The notes: generated by a model not told the origin, from the letters alone. Counted from the stretch's first letter, positions 16,600 to 24,206 are shown. The stretch is DNA of 64,000 nucleotides from Acinetobacter sp. P8-3-8 (GCF_000214135.1 NZ_AFIE01000004.1:62001-126000); one strand, 5' to 3'. Numbers and translations are program-made.

Positions 16600-16620
16600 A
16601 GCCCTACGGGGCTTTTTTTT
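16600..16620 (+). terminator. Terminator of the HPF/RaiA gene
   Basis: AGCCC pairs with GGGCT across a TACG loop, followed by eight T residues, 7 bp beyond the stop codon. Confidence 0.88.
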
Positions 16621-16781
16621 ATTAATGGTGATTTTATTCCTCAGTTACAAAAGGGGTTAACTTTGTCAGAAATTAACAATAAATGCTGCTTTAATCAGAA
16701 AAATAAGACCTTATTAATTTTTTTCAGTAATTTTCAAAATATTCGGCATAATGGAGATATGAATATAATAGAGTGATCAAT

Positions 16782-17324
16782 ATGTTATCAGCACAGCAAC
16801 AAGTCTTTGTTCAGGCTTTGGAAGATTTAGATATTGCTCAAGTTAGACGCTTACTTGCAGAGGGGTTTGATCCAGATTTTATGGAACCTGAAAAAGGTCC
16901 AGCCGTTTCGATCTGGTCTGATGGATTATTTAAATGGTGGGAAAAAGTTTGTGATGCTTATGAAGCAGGCCAACCACTCACGACCGAACAAAAAGTAGAA
17001 GATTTACAACCACATTTAGAAATTTTAGATGAATTAATTAAAGCCAAAGCAAATTTTTATTTGTGGGATGCTGAAGAATGTTATGGTCCATTATGGGATG
17101 CGGCAAGCGCAGCATGTTCCCCTGCGATTCAAAAGCTATTAGACTATAAAGTTGATCCAAATACTAAAGATGAAGAAGGTAAGACTATCTTATCGTCAAT
17201 TAGTGATTTATTCTTTGATTGTGAATTTGATCAAATAGATTGGTCGCAGGCTTTACCTGAAGAGAAAGAATCTTTAGAGTTACTACGTAGTCGCGGTGCG
17301 AAAATGTCTAAAGAAATAGCATAA
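16782..17324 (+). CDS. Ankyrin-repeat-like cytoplasmic protein
   Basis: About 180 residues without signal peptide. Two stretches look like ankyrin repeats: the N-terminal ALEDLDIAQVRRLLAEGFDPDF and the later AACSPAIQKLLDYKVDPNTKDEEGKT, with a helical, tryptophan-rich region between. Ankyrin repeats mediate protein contacts; no catalytic motif is seen. The ATG at 16782 is preferred over a GTG at 16773, which overlaps the GAG ribosome site. The stop is 15 bp before the next gene on the same strand, suggesting a two-gene unit with the outer-membrane protein. Partner and role unknown. Confidence 0.65.
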   Translation: MLSAQQQVFVQALEDLDIAQVRRLLAEGFDPDFMEPEKGPAVSIWSDGLFKWWEKVCDAYEAGQPLTTEQKVEDLQPHLEILDELIKAKANFYLWDAEECYGPLWDAASAACSPAIQKLLDYKVDPNTKDEEGKTILSSISDLFFDCEFDQIDWSQALPEEKESLELLRSRGAKMSKEIA

Positions 17325-17339
17325 ACTTTGAGTCAGATT

Positions 17340-18107
17340 ATGGCAATTTTAAAAACAGCAACTCTAGCCCTTGTTTCAAGCCTAAGTGTCAGTGCAATGG
17401 CTGCTGAGTTTTCCTTTGACCGTCCTGGTGAAGGTTTTGGTACAGGTATTACACCTGTTGGTCATTTAGCATGGGAGCAAGGTTTACCGAGCGCAACCTA
17501 TACTGAAACCAAAATCGATGGTGCAAAGGCAAAAACAGTTACTTTGAACGGTGATATGTTATTGCGTACAGGTTTAACACCGAGTATGGAATTACAACTG
17601 GGTTGGCAAGGTCCAGCTTGGACACAAACCAAATACAAAGGTGAGAAAACTGACGATTCTGGTTTGGGCGATGTCTCAATCGGGATTAAAAAAGCCATTG
17701 ATCTGCAAGATGATCGATTATCTATGGCTGTATTGGCGCAGGCTTTAATTGCAACGGGCAATAAAGAGTTTAGCGAAGAAGATGATATTTATAGCATCGG
17801 TACAGCTTTGGATTATAAATATAACGATTTAGTGAATACTGGAATCGTGATGAATTATGCTGTTCAAGATGGTGATTGGGCTGTTACAGCAATTCCAACC
17901 ATTGGCTATAAAATTGTCGGCAATTTGTCTGGTTTTTCAGAGTTTGTTTATCATAAAGCTGAAAGTCAGGATTATGAATATGGTCTTGAGTCTGGTTTGG
18001 TCTATGCTTTAAATGATCGTACTCAGTTTGATGGTAGCATCGGTGTGGATTTAAATGGCGATGATCGCAGTTACAAAGCGGGCTTTGGCGTTTCATTCCT
18101 ATTCTAA
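17340..18107 (+). CDS. Outer-membrane beta-barrel protein, transporter-like
   Basis: About 255 residues: signal peptide MAILKTATLALVSSLSVSAMAA, then alternating hydrophobic/polar beta-strands and a C-terminal GFGVSFLF that fits the aromatic outer-membrane assembly signal. The opening FSFDRPGEGFGTGITPVGHLAWEQGLP resembles the 'MetA-pathway of phenol degradation' putative transporter family (PF13557), common in Acinetobacter. The ATG at 17340 marks the signal peptide start; a TTG at 17328 is unlikely. It closes a two-gene unit with the ankyrin-like gene and is followed by a terminator. Solute unknown. Confidence 0.7.
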   Translation: MAILKTATLALVSSLSVSAMAAEFSFDRPGEGFGTGITPVGHLAWEQGLPSATYTETKIDGAKAKTVTLNGDMLLRTGLTPSMELQLGWQGPAWTQTKYKGEKTDDSGLGDVSIGIKKAIDLQDDRLSMAVLAQALIATGNKEFSEEDDIYSIGTALDYKYNDLVNTGIVMNYAVQDGDWAVTAIPTIGYKIVGNLSGFSEFVYHKAESQDYEYGLESGLVYALNDRTQFDGSIGVDLNGDDRSYKAGFGVSFLF

Positions 18108-18143
18108 GCCACATACAGCAGTAGAAACGTAATGAATTTGAAG

Positions 18144-18168
18144 AAGGATAGTTCAGCTATCCTTTTTT
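18144..18168 (+). terminator. Terminator after the outer-membrane protein gene
   Basis: AAGGATAG pairs with CTATCCTT around a 5-nt loop and is followed by a T-rich run, 36 bp past the stop. Confidence 0.85.
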
Positions 18169-18291
18169 ATTGCCTGAATGTTTTGTTTTGACATAAATTT
18201 TCATAAAAATAGGTGAATAAAAACTATTCGATCAGTCTTATACGCTTTATTCTAAGATAAAAATTGAGAAGAAATTTAAGGAGTTTGGCTG

Positions 18292-18972
18292 ATGTTGGAT
18301 TTGTTTATTGGCAATAAAAATTATTCAACGTGGTCTATGCGTCCATGGTTGGTTTTAAGACATTTTGATATCGCATTCACAGAGCATTTGATTCCTTTTG
18401 ATGATTTTCAGTTAGAAAGCCCTTTTAAAAAGACCATATTAGCGATCAACCCTACGGGGAAAGTCCCTGCACTAAAAGATGGTGATCTTTTGATTTGGGA
18501 CTCTTTGGCTATTTGTGAATATTTAGCAGAAAAGTTTCCAGAAAAACAATTGTGGCCACAGGATCAAAAGCAAAGAGCACGTGCACGATCAATGAGTGCT
18601 GAAATGCACAGTAGTTTTATGGCTTTACGCAGCACATGCGGTATGAACCTTGATGCAGACTTATCTGAAGTTGGTGCTCAACTTTGGTTAGATCACCCAC
18701 AGTTGCAAGAGGATGTGAAACGGATTGAAGCTTTGTGGGCTGAGCGGCCAAGTCAAGATGGTTTTCTTTGCGGAGATGCATTGAGTATCGTAGATGCTTT
18801 TTATGCGCCTGTGGTGATGCGTTTTATTGGGTATGGCATACCAATATCAGATTACAATCGGATCTATATGCAAAAAATATTAAACCTTGCTGCGGTACAA
18901 CGCTGGATGACTGAAGCTAAAGCAGAACATGTCTTTGTTGCATGTGAAGAGCAGTATCGGACACGAGAATAA
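18292..18972 (+). CDS. glutathione S-transferase family protein
   Basis: Cytosolic GST, 226 residues, predicted to conjugate or transfer with glutathione. The N-terminal thioredoxin-like domain begins LFIGNKNYSTWSMRPWL, where the Ser/Tyr of NYSTWS is the likely activating residue, followed by NPTGKVPALKDGDLLIWDSLAICEYL, the cis-Pro and glutathione-binding Ser block. The C-terminal domain is helical (CGDALSIVDAFYAPVVMRF). It has a strong AAGGAG ribosome site. It is convergent with a diguanylate cyclase gene, 2 bp apart, without an intervening terminator. The GSH-synthesis genes gshA and gshB lie elsewhere in the window. Confidence 0.85.
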   Translation: MLDLFIGNKNYSTWSMRPWLVLRHFDIAFTEHLIPFDDFQLESPFKKTILAINPTGKVPALKDGDLLIWDSLAICEYLAEKFPEKQLWPQDQKQRARARSMSAEMHSSFMALRSTCGMNLDADLSEVGAQLWLDHPQLQEDVKRIEALWAERPSQDGFLCGDALSIVDAFYAPVVMRFIGYGIPISDYNRIYMQKILNLAAVQRWMTEAKAEHVFVACEEQYRTRE

Positions 18973-18974
18973 GT

Positions 18975-20162
18975 TTAATTAAACTCTTTAATTCGCTCAT
19001 TGTAGAGTTGTACTTGGTTTCTACCACGTTGTTTTGCATGATATAAAGCTTGATCGGCGAGATGAATCACTTTGCTGATATTGGTTTCATATATGGAAAT
19101 AGCGACACCGAAACTTGCAGTGAATTGGATGTTTTTATGTTCAAGTGTTTCTAAAATTTCATTCTGAATGATGAGACGGCAACGTTCGGCAATGTCTTGC
19201 GCAACAGTCAGTGAGGTGTCAGGGAGCGCAATAATAAATTCCTCACCTCCATAACGAGCAACAATATCTGTTTTTCGTATTTGAGTGGACAATAAATGTG
19301 CTACACGTTGTAAGACTTCATCTCCAAAATGATGGCCATATTGATCGTTAATTGATTTAAAGTGATCAATATCCATCAAAATAATTGAATAATGCGACTG
19401 ATTTTTTTGAATGACATTGAGTCTTTCATTAAAAAAACGACGGTTATATAAATTGGTTAAAGGATCCGTTTGGCTTAAGCATTTAATCAGTGCTTCTCTG
19501 TGACGCCATTGTGAAAGTAAAATTTCACATAAAATAAAGCAGGTGAGAAATATTGGAATAATGAAATAAAGCATACTCACAATCCAAAACAGATTGTATT
19601 GAGGTTGATGATTTAAGAGATGTTCACTGAATAAAGGGGCATAGGGAATCAGCTTATGGTAGGTACAATACATGAGTGTAAAGTACACAATCAGTGCAAA
19701 ACTGAGCTGCGCATAAAAAAATTTCCGACTGAATAGAATGAGTCCTAAACCTGAAATACAGACAAATGCGAAAATCGTTGCAGGGCTGTAAAGACCGACT
19801 GAAAACCCATCAGCCAGCATGAGATTCACAAAAAAACCAATGATAAAGTGCGGTAAAATATTGTTTGCCCAAGGTTTCTTTTGAAAAAAATAACAAAAAA
19901 TAATCAAGCAAGAAACCAGCAAAGCGGTATAAATATTGAGATAAACCTGAGTTTTGAGTAAGGGTAAATTGACCCATTGCCAAAGTCTTGGTTCCAAAAT
20001 AATTAAAAATTTCCATGCAATCCAGACAAAATGGACACCTAAAGTAAGAAAAAGCATCAAGATGGATTTATGAACATTACTCCAATTCATAATGATATTT
20101 GAGTTAAATTGGTGTTGTAGCATTTCAAGGTGTTTATTCATTTTTGGGTCGGGAAAGATCAT
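18975..20162 (-). CDS. membrane-bound diguanylate cyclase
   Basis: Makes the second messenger c-di-GMP from two GTP. About 395 residues: six or so hydrophobic segments in the first 230 residues form a membrane sensor, then a canonical GGDEF domain (DPLTNLYNRRFFNERL, MDIDHFKSINDQYGH, active site RYGGEEF, TASFGVAI). The inhibitory I-site RKTD sits five residues before GGEEF, so product feedback is expected. The start at 20162 is uncertain; an ATG at 20141 is also possible and neither has a good ribosome site. It is downstream of a second, degenerate GGDEF gene on the same strand but separated by terminators. Confidence 0.88.
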   Translation of the reverse strand: MIFPDPKMNKHLEMLQHQFNSNIIMNWSNVHKSILMLFLTLGVHFVWIAWKFLIILEPRLWQWVNLPLLKTQVYLNIYTALLVSCLIIFCYFFQKKPWANNILPHFIIGFFVNLMLADGFSVGLYSPATIFAFVCISGLGLILFSRKFFYAQLSFALIVYFTLMYCTYHKLIPYAPLFSEHLLNHQPQYNLFWIVSMLYFIIPIFLTCFILCEILLSQWRHREALIKCLSQTDPLTNLYNRRFFNERLNVIQKNQSHYSIILMDIDHFKSINDQYGHHFGDEVLQRVAHLLSTQIRKTDIVARYGGEEFIIALPDTSLTVAQDIAERCRLIIQNEILETLEHKNIQFTASFGVAISIYETNISKVIHLADQALYHAKQRGRNQVQLYNERIKEFN

Positions 20163-20289
20163 TTATTTTTTGTCCCTTTCTAAATTTAAAATAAATTTGT
20201 AACAGCTTGATTTTTAAATAATTAAATTAAGGTTAATTATATTGATTAAATTATATACAAAATGTTTTAAGCCAGTATATAAAAAAAGA

Positions 20290-20317
20290 GTAAAAAAACA
20301 AGAGCCGAATATCGGCT
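20290..20317 (-). terminator. Terminator-like hairpin with U-tract (minus)
   Basis: AGCCGA (20303-20308) and TCGGCT (20312-20317) form a 6-bp stem with a 3-nt loop; on the minus strand it is followed by CTTGTTTTTTTA. It lies in the 369-bp gap between the two GGDEF genes, 110 bp beyond a first terminator at 20429-20458. The rest of this gap is AT-rich without a convincing ORF. Confidence 0.6.
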
Positions 20318-20428
20318 GAGCATGGTCTTATCTTTCATTAAAGTTTAGAAAATAGTTTTATCTGATTGAAAAGAATATGATTTTATTTTAAATATATTTT
20401 TAGAATGAGATGTAATGATTATCGTTAA

Positions 20429-20458
20429 AAAGAGCATTTAAAAATTTAAATGCTCTTT
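20429..20458 (-). terminator. Terminator of the degenerate GGDEF gene
   Basis: AAAGAGCATTTAAA and TTTAAATGCTCTTT form a perfect 12-14 bp stem; on the minus strand the stem ends CTCTTTTTAACG, giving the U-tract. It is 74 bp beyond the stop of the gene at 20532. Confidence 0.75.
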
Positions 20459-20531
20459 CGTATCAATTCAAAATATTGATATCCGCAACGTTGGCTTTAA
20501 TCAAACCCAAAATAATATAAATCGATTAAGG

Positions 20532-21128
20532 TTAAAAATTTGGATTCGAAGAAACATTATTTCCACTGGATTTCACAAGATATAAAGCTTGGTCTGCTTG
20601 CTGAAGTACTTTATCACTGATGGAGTTCTTTTCAGATACAGATACACCAAAACTCGCTTTTAATGCAACGTTTTGGCGGTTTGCTTTCAACGCTTTTTTA
20701 TTGACTAAGGTCGTGAGTCGACCCGCGATACGAGTCGCTTGATCTTGAGTGACGTCTCCAAGAATGACAATAAATTCAGATTCACTATACCGTCCCACTA
20801 AATCCGTATCACGGAGATGATGGGTCAATTGTTGTGCAGTAGAAATCAATGCTTTATTGGCGATTTTCTGATTGTATTTTTCTTTAATCTGATTGAAATT
20901 ATCAAGACTCAACAAAATAATACCGAAATTTGATTCAGATTGAGGATGTAATTCTTTCAGATAATGGTTCATTGCAAACTGATTATAGATACCTGTGACA
21001 GGATCGATTTCTAAATCATTATCGAGTTTATTTTTACCCATTAATTTAGAAATAAAAGACGTCTTCAATACTTGATTGAACAGCGAGTGGATTTTACGGC
21101 GTCTGTTTGAATAAACTTTATTTCGCAT
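20532..21128 (-). CDS. Degenerate GGDEF-domain protein, likely c-di-GMP receptor
   Basis: 198-residue soluble protein: a basic N-terminal 40 residues, then one GGDEF-fold domain (DPVTGIYNQFAMNHYL, LKASFGVSV, QADQALYLVKSSGNN). The active-site GG(D/E)EF is replaced by SESEF (residues 115-119) and the first metal-binding Asp of the usual DIDxF block is Ser (SLDNF), so cyclase activity should be lost. The upstream RDTD (106-109), five residues before the motif, keeps the RxxD inhibitory site that binds c-di-GMP. By analogy with PopA/PelD-type proteins it is more likely an effector than an enzyme. Adjacent to a canonical cyclase. Confidence 0.75.
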   Translation of the reverse strand: MRNKVYSNRRRKIHSLFNQVLKTSFISKLMGKNKLDNDLEIDPVTGIYNQFAMNHYLKELHPQSESNFGIILLSLDNFNQIKEKYNQKIANKALISTAQQLTHHLRDTDLVGRYSESEFIVILGDVTQDQATRIAGRLTTLVNKKALKANRQNVALKASFGVSVSEKNSISDKVLQQADQALYLVKSSGNNVSSNPNF

Positions 21129-21519
21129 ACTTTTTCACCCATACGCTCAGTTTTTATTGTATCACTGTGCAAATGTAGCAATTAATTCGTTCAGATTCAA
21201 ATTAAAGTTCATATAAATTATTGATAGATCTATGCATTATTATTGAAATTGTGACGGGTTTTTCAGTTAAAAAAAGTGATGAGTATAAATCTGAAAAATA
21301 AACAACACTATTTAAAAAATACACATTAAAAAGTTTTGTATGTTATTCATATTTAATAACTAATCTATTTTAATTTTAAAGTATTTTTTCAAAAAAAGTT
21401 GATTGTTAAAATGATTTTATTTTAATACAAATATTTTAAAAAAATATCGTGATATATAAATATATGATTTATATATCACAATTTATTCTTGAATATGTGG
21501 AACTCAAACGTTATTCAGG
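21129..21519. other. 391-bp AT-rich gap
   Basis: Between the degenerate GGDEF gene (start at 21128) and the HSL-type esterase (stop at 21520), both minus. It holds the esterase terminator at 21449-21479 and otherwise only very AT-rich sequence that probably contains the GGDEF promoter. No ORF is credible. Confidence 0.6.
21449..21479 (-). terminator. Terminator of the HSL-type esterase gene
   Basis: GTGATATATAAA and TTTATATATCAC form a perfect 12-bp stem with a 7-nt loop; on the minus strand it is followed by GATATTTTTTT. It is AT-rich but well placed, 41 bp past the stop. Confidence 0.7.
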
Positions 21520-22434
21520 TTAATCACGATCAAGATGGTGAGCAAATTCAGCAATATCTGCAAGTGAGCGTTTTGCTTCGTCAAACCATGGGCTAAACAT
21601 CTGGAAGTTATGCCACATTCCTGTATAGAGTTTATAGGTCACATCTACATGGGCTGCTTTGGCTTTTTCTTCAAAACGTTGCGCATCAGATAACAAAATT
21701 TCTTTTGAGCCAATTTGTACTAATGTCGGAGGGAGACCTTCAAAGTCGCCAAAAATAGGTGAAAGTGGGGCCAAAGAGCGATCTAAATGTTTAGGTACGT
21801 AATATTCAATCCCTGATTCGAGTGCTTCTAAGGACAATAAAGCATCATGTTTTTGGTTGTAGCGCAGTGATTCACCTGTGAGTGTCAAATCTAAAAAAGG
21901 CGACAGCAAAATCAGCCCACTTGGCAGTTGATGTTTATTTTCTTCTTTTATTCTCAAAGCCAGTGCCAAAGCTAAATTAGCACCGCAGGAATCACCTGAA
22001 ATAATAATGTCTTTAGGCAAAATGCCTTGATCTAAAAGTTGTTGATACACATCATAAATAGCATCTCCAGCTTCAGGAAAGCGATTTTCTGGTGCTAGGG
22101 GATAATCTAAATGCAAAACTTGCATTTGCGTTCTAGCTGCAATTTCAGATAAAAATGCACGATGCGTATTTAAAGACCCCACAAAAAAAGCACCGCCATG
22201 AATATGTAAGATCAGTTGTGTCGCATGCGCTTGGGGCTTGATTTCTTCTGCACGAATACCTGCAATGCGTAAACTTCGAATATGCACATCTTTACGTTGT
22301 GGAAAAACACGAGCGAGTTGTTCCATAGCAAAACGAGCCGTGGTTGGTGGAAGATTAAAGCGACTTGGAAACTTAAAATTTGCCTTCAAAATCGATTCTG
22401 TAAAATATTGTTTCAAAACAGGATTAATCTTCAT
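21520..22434 (-). CDS. alpha/beta-hydrolase fold-3 esterase (HSL family)
   Basis: Hormone-sensitive-lipase-type carboxylesterase of about 304 residues. Oxyanion block LILHIHGGAFFVGS, nucleophile elbow ISGDSCGANLALAL, acid in the region LLSDAQRFEEKA and catalytic His in MWHNFQMF are all present. No signal peptide, so cytoplasmic. The ATG at 22434 has GGAAG at good spacing; the frame extends to 22464 but that start has no ribosome site. Divergent from the DUF2147 gene, with palindromic ACTATATAGT sites in the shared promoter region. Substrate unknown, typically short acyl esters. Confidence 0.85.
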   Translation of the reverse strand: MKINPVLKQYFTESILKANFKFPSRFNLPPTTARFAMEQLARVFPQRKDVHIRSLRIAGIRAEEIKPQAHATQLILHIHGGAFFVGSLNTHRAFLSEIAARTQMQVLHLDYPLAPENRFPEAGDAIYDVYQQLLDQGILPKDIIISGDSCGANLALALALRIKEENKHQLPSGLILLSPFLDLTLTGESLRYNQKHDALLSLEALESGIEYYVPKHLDRSLAPLSPIFGDFEGLPPTLVQIGSKEILLSDAQRFEEKAKAAHVDVTYKLYTGMWHNFQMFSPWFDEAKRSLADIAEFAHHLDRD

Positions 22435-22502
22435 GTTTCTTCCATTTTTTTCAAATTTGATCATTATTTTTGTGGATTTACCAACAATTCTTACAAGGGT
22501 AC

Positions 22503-22572
22503 ACTATATAGTCACAGACAAAAATTGCTAATTTGCTGTGAGTTTTTAATACTATATAGTGTCATATATGAC
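22503..22572. promoter_or_regulatory. Paired palindromes in a divergent promoter region
   Basis: The 10-bp palindrome ACTATATAGT occurs twice, at 22503-22512 and 22551-22560, 48 bp apart, and GTCATATATGAC (12-bp perfect palindrome) directly follows the second copy at 22561-22572. They lie between the divergent esterase and DUF2147 genes. TATAGT also resembles a -10 hexamer, so the repeats may be promoters, operators or both. Confidence 0.45.
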
Positions 22573-22588
22573 TAGGGAAAACAAAACA

Positions 22589-23020
22589 ATGAAAAAAATT
22601 GCTCTTGCACTAGGATTACTATCTGCAACAGTTTTCGCAAATGCTGCAGATCCATTAAATGGAACTGTGTGGAAAACAATTGACGATACAACGAAACAAC
22701 CAAAAGCTGTTGTGAAATTCACAGAACAGAAAAATGGAACGCTGAATGCGACCATTCAAAATGTATTAACACCAGGTGAAGAAAATGCCTGTGTTAAATG
22801 TGAAGGTCCATATCACAATAAGTCTTTGAAAGGCGTAACGATTGTTACTGGATTGAAGAATGTTGGTGGTAAGAACTATGACAATGGTTCAATTCTAGAT
22901 CCGAAAAATGGTAAAACGTATAAATTAAAAGCAGAATTGGCTGGTAATCAGTTGAAACTACGTGGCTATATTGGTATTGCTGCGCTTGGTCGTAACCAAA
23001 CTTGGGTTCGTGCCAACTAA
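22589..23020 (+). CDS. DUF2147 domain-containing periplasmic protein
   Basis: 143-residue secreted protein: signal peptide MKKIALALGLLSATVFANA, then DPLNGTVWKTIDDTTKQPKAVVKF, the opening typical of DUF2147 (PF09917), and the family end GYIGIAALGRNQTWVR. Two cysteines (NACVKCEG) form a CxxC-like pair expected to be oxidised in the periplasm. DUF2147 proteins are lipocalin-like small barrels without an assigned biochemical role. The ATG at 22589 has AGGGAAAAC upstream; earlier in-frame starts lie in the promoter palindromes. Monocistronic with a strong terminator. Confidence 0.85.
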   Translation: MKKIALALGLLSATVFANAADPLNGTVWKTIDDTTKQPKAVVKFTEQKNGTLNATIQNVLTPGEENACVKCEGPYHNKSLKGVTIVTGLKNVGGKNYDNGSILDPKNGKTYKLKAELAGNQLKLRGYIGIAALGRNQTWVRAN

Positions 23021-23037
23021 TCGAATTGCGTTTGAAC

Positions 23038-23065
23038 AAAAACCCGATCAATTGATCGGGTTTTT
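23038..23065. terminator. Bidirectional-looking terminator after DUF2147 gene
   Basis: AAAAACCCGATC and GATCGGGTTTTT form a 12-bp stem around AATT, followed by GTTTTT on the plus strand. It is 17 bp past the DUF2147 stop. Confidence 0.9.
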
Positions 23066-23078
23066 GTTTTTAACCTGA

Positions 23079-23473
23079 TTAACTTCAGTTCGGAATAAAC
23101 TCTGATGTAATTCATTGGCAAGATAGATCAGGCACAACGGAGTCTTATCATTTAAATTCAGATGTAAGGATTAACCTACTTCGTCTTGCACTTCACTTGA
23201 AATATATTTCAATCTCGCTCAGGTTCGACCTGAGAGGTACTACCTCGCAAGGCTTTCGGGATGAGTGGCACTGCCACGCAAGGGTAAAACCTGAGCTGTG
23301 ATTAAAGCAGCGCAAGAGTCGCCAACTCGACAGATACTAGTTAGTACCTAATATATTGCAAAAACAATATATTGCAGATCTTGCGGAATATATTCCTCAT
23401 GCCTCAGACAATGCGACTGACGTTCTCGCGTATCATATAGTTGGGAACATATCTTATCCCGAACTCAGGTTAA
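23079..23473. repeat. Dispersed inverted-repeat element, family 2, long copy
   Basis: A 395-bp non-coding unit with ends TTAACTTCAGTTCGG and CCGAACTCAGGTTAA, an 18-bp-class terminal inverted repeat. The same unit, shorter, is at 52964-53270. Shared internal blocks are GACCTGAGAGGTACTACC, TCGCAAGGCTTTCGGGA, GTCGCCAACTCGACAGATAC, GTACCTAATATATTGCAAA and CAATGCGACTGAC. This copy carries two extra segments absent from the other (about 45 bp near 23175-23222 and about 40 bp near 23270-23315). No ORF spans it. Lies in a convergent gap between DUF2147 and yffB. A non-autonomous mobile element (MITE-like) is the likely explanation. Confidence 0.8.
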
Positions 23474-23485
23474 TTATTTTATTCA

Positions 23486-23833
23486 CTATTTTAAAGCTTT
23501 GATTTTGTCTTCATCAAAACCAACTACATATTCACCATTTTGATCAATCACAGGTCGTTTAATTAAACTTGTATGCGTGGTTAATGCTTTAATCAGTTCT
23601 TCTTGGCTTGAAAGGGCAAGTTGTTGCTCTTGTTCTGTCAGTTTTTTCCAAGTTGTGCCTTTTTTATTTAAAAGAATCTCTTGAGGAATGTGTTTTAGCC
23701 ATACTTTAATCGTTTCAGCATCGATCCCTTGTTTTTTATAGTCATGGAACTCATAGCTCAAACCAATTTCAGTAAGCAGGTCAAAAGCCTTTTTCATAGA
23801 GTTGCAGTTTTTAATTCCATAAATTTTAAGCAT
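23486..23833 (-). CDS. ArsC/Spx-family protein, YffB-like
   Basis: 115-residue thioredoxin-fold protein beginning MLKIYGIKNCNSMKKAFDLL. The YffB/ArsC family has its redox cysteine in exactly this position (GIKNC), followed by the ArsC-type LLNKKGTTWKKLTEQEQ, and ends with IKRPVIDQNGEYVVGFDEDK. It probably acts as a glutathione- or glutaredoxin-linked reductase, but the substrate of YffB proteins is not settled and arsenate reduction should not be assumed. The ATG at 23833 is the family start with AGG upstream; the frame's earlier ATG at 23890 adds an unlikely hydrophobic leader. The sRNA locus lies upstream on the same strand. Confidence 0.85.
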   Translation of the reverse strand: MLKIYGIKNCNSMKKAFDLLTEIGLSYEFHDYKKQGIDAETIKVWLKHIPQEILLNKKGTTWKKLTEQEQQLALSSQEELIKALTTHTSLIKRPVIDQNGEYVVGFDEDKIKALK

Positions 23834-24045
23834 GATTAAACCTAAGTATTTAATTGTCTGATTTGACTGAAAGAATAGCAAAATTGCCAATGAAAAATGT
23901 ATGAGAATGGGTAATATCTTTTAAAGGATGCAATGATTGTCATACAGCTTTAATATTTTGAGATTACATTCTGAATAAATGACAACATACCACTAATATA
24001 ATAATTCTAAAAATTGAGAATGGCGATTTGGTAAAGTGCCTTTTT

Positions 24046-24088
24046 AAAAAAGAGAAAGCCCGCATCAAATCATCCTGATTATGCGGGT
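24046..24088 (-). terminator. Terminator of the CsrB-like RNA
   Basis: On the minus strand ACCCGCAT pairs with ATGCGGGC, with an inner AATC/GATT stem presenting AGGAT, then TTTCTCTTTTTT. Confidence 0.88.
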
Positions 24089-24206
24089 CTCAGTACAACG
24101 TCCAATGTCACATCCTTGGAAAACAAATATAAAAATATTTATTTTCTTTTCATCCTACGGCGTCCTATCCTTTTGCTGTCATCCTGACAATGTCCCTGTG
24201 CCGTGA
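24046..24206 (-). ncRNA. Candidate CsrB/RsmZ-type CsrA-titrating small RNA
   Basis: About 160 nt on the minus strand, ending in a clear Rho-independent terminator. It carries eight GGA motifs, including two exact CAGGATG (the CsrB repeat) and two more AGGATG. Three of them lie in hairpin loops: TGTC-AGGAT-GACA at 24177-24189; TCCAA...TTGGA enclosing GGATG at 24101-24120; and AATC-AGGAT-GATT inside the terminator stem CCCGCAT...ATGCGGG at 24060-24087. GGA in a loop of a short stem is the known CsrA/RsmA-binding signature. An ACGGC...GCCGU stem closes the 5' part. CATTAT/TATAGC near 24210-24217 is a possible -10, so the 5' end is approximate. No ORF is present. The RNA would sequester CsrA. It is between xthA/crc and yffB. 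Confidence 0.78.

Noticed and set aside
20290-20360. 23-codon hydrophobic frame MKDKTMLSRYSALVFLLFF on the minus strand, toxin-like.
   Set aside because: No ribosome site, and the hydrophobic residues come from the U-tract of a terminator, which always encodes Phe/Leu.
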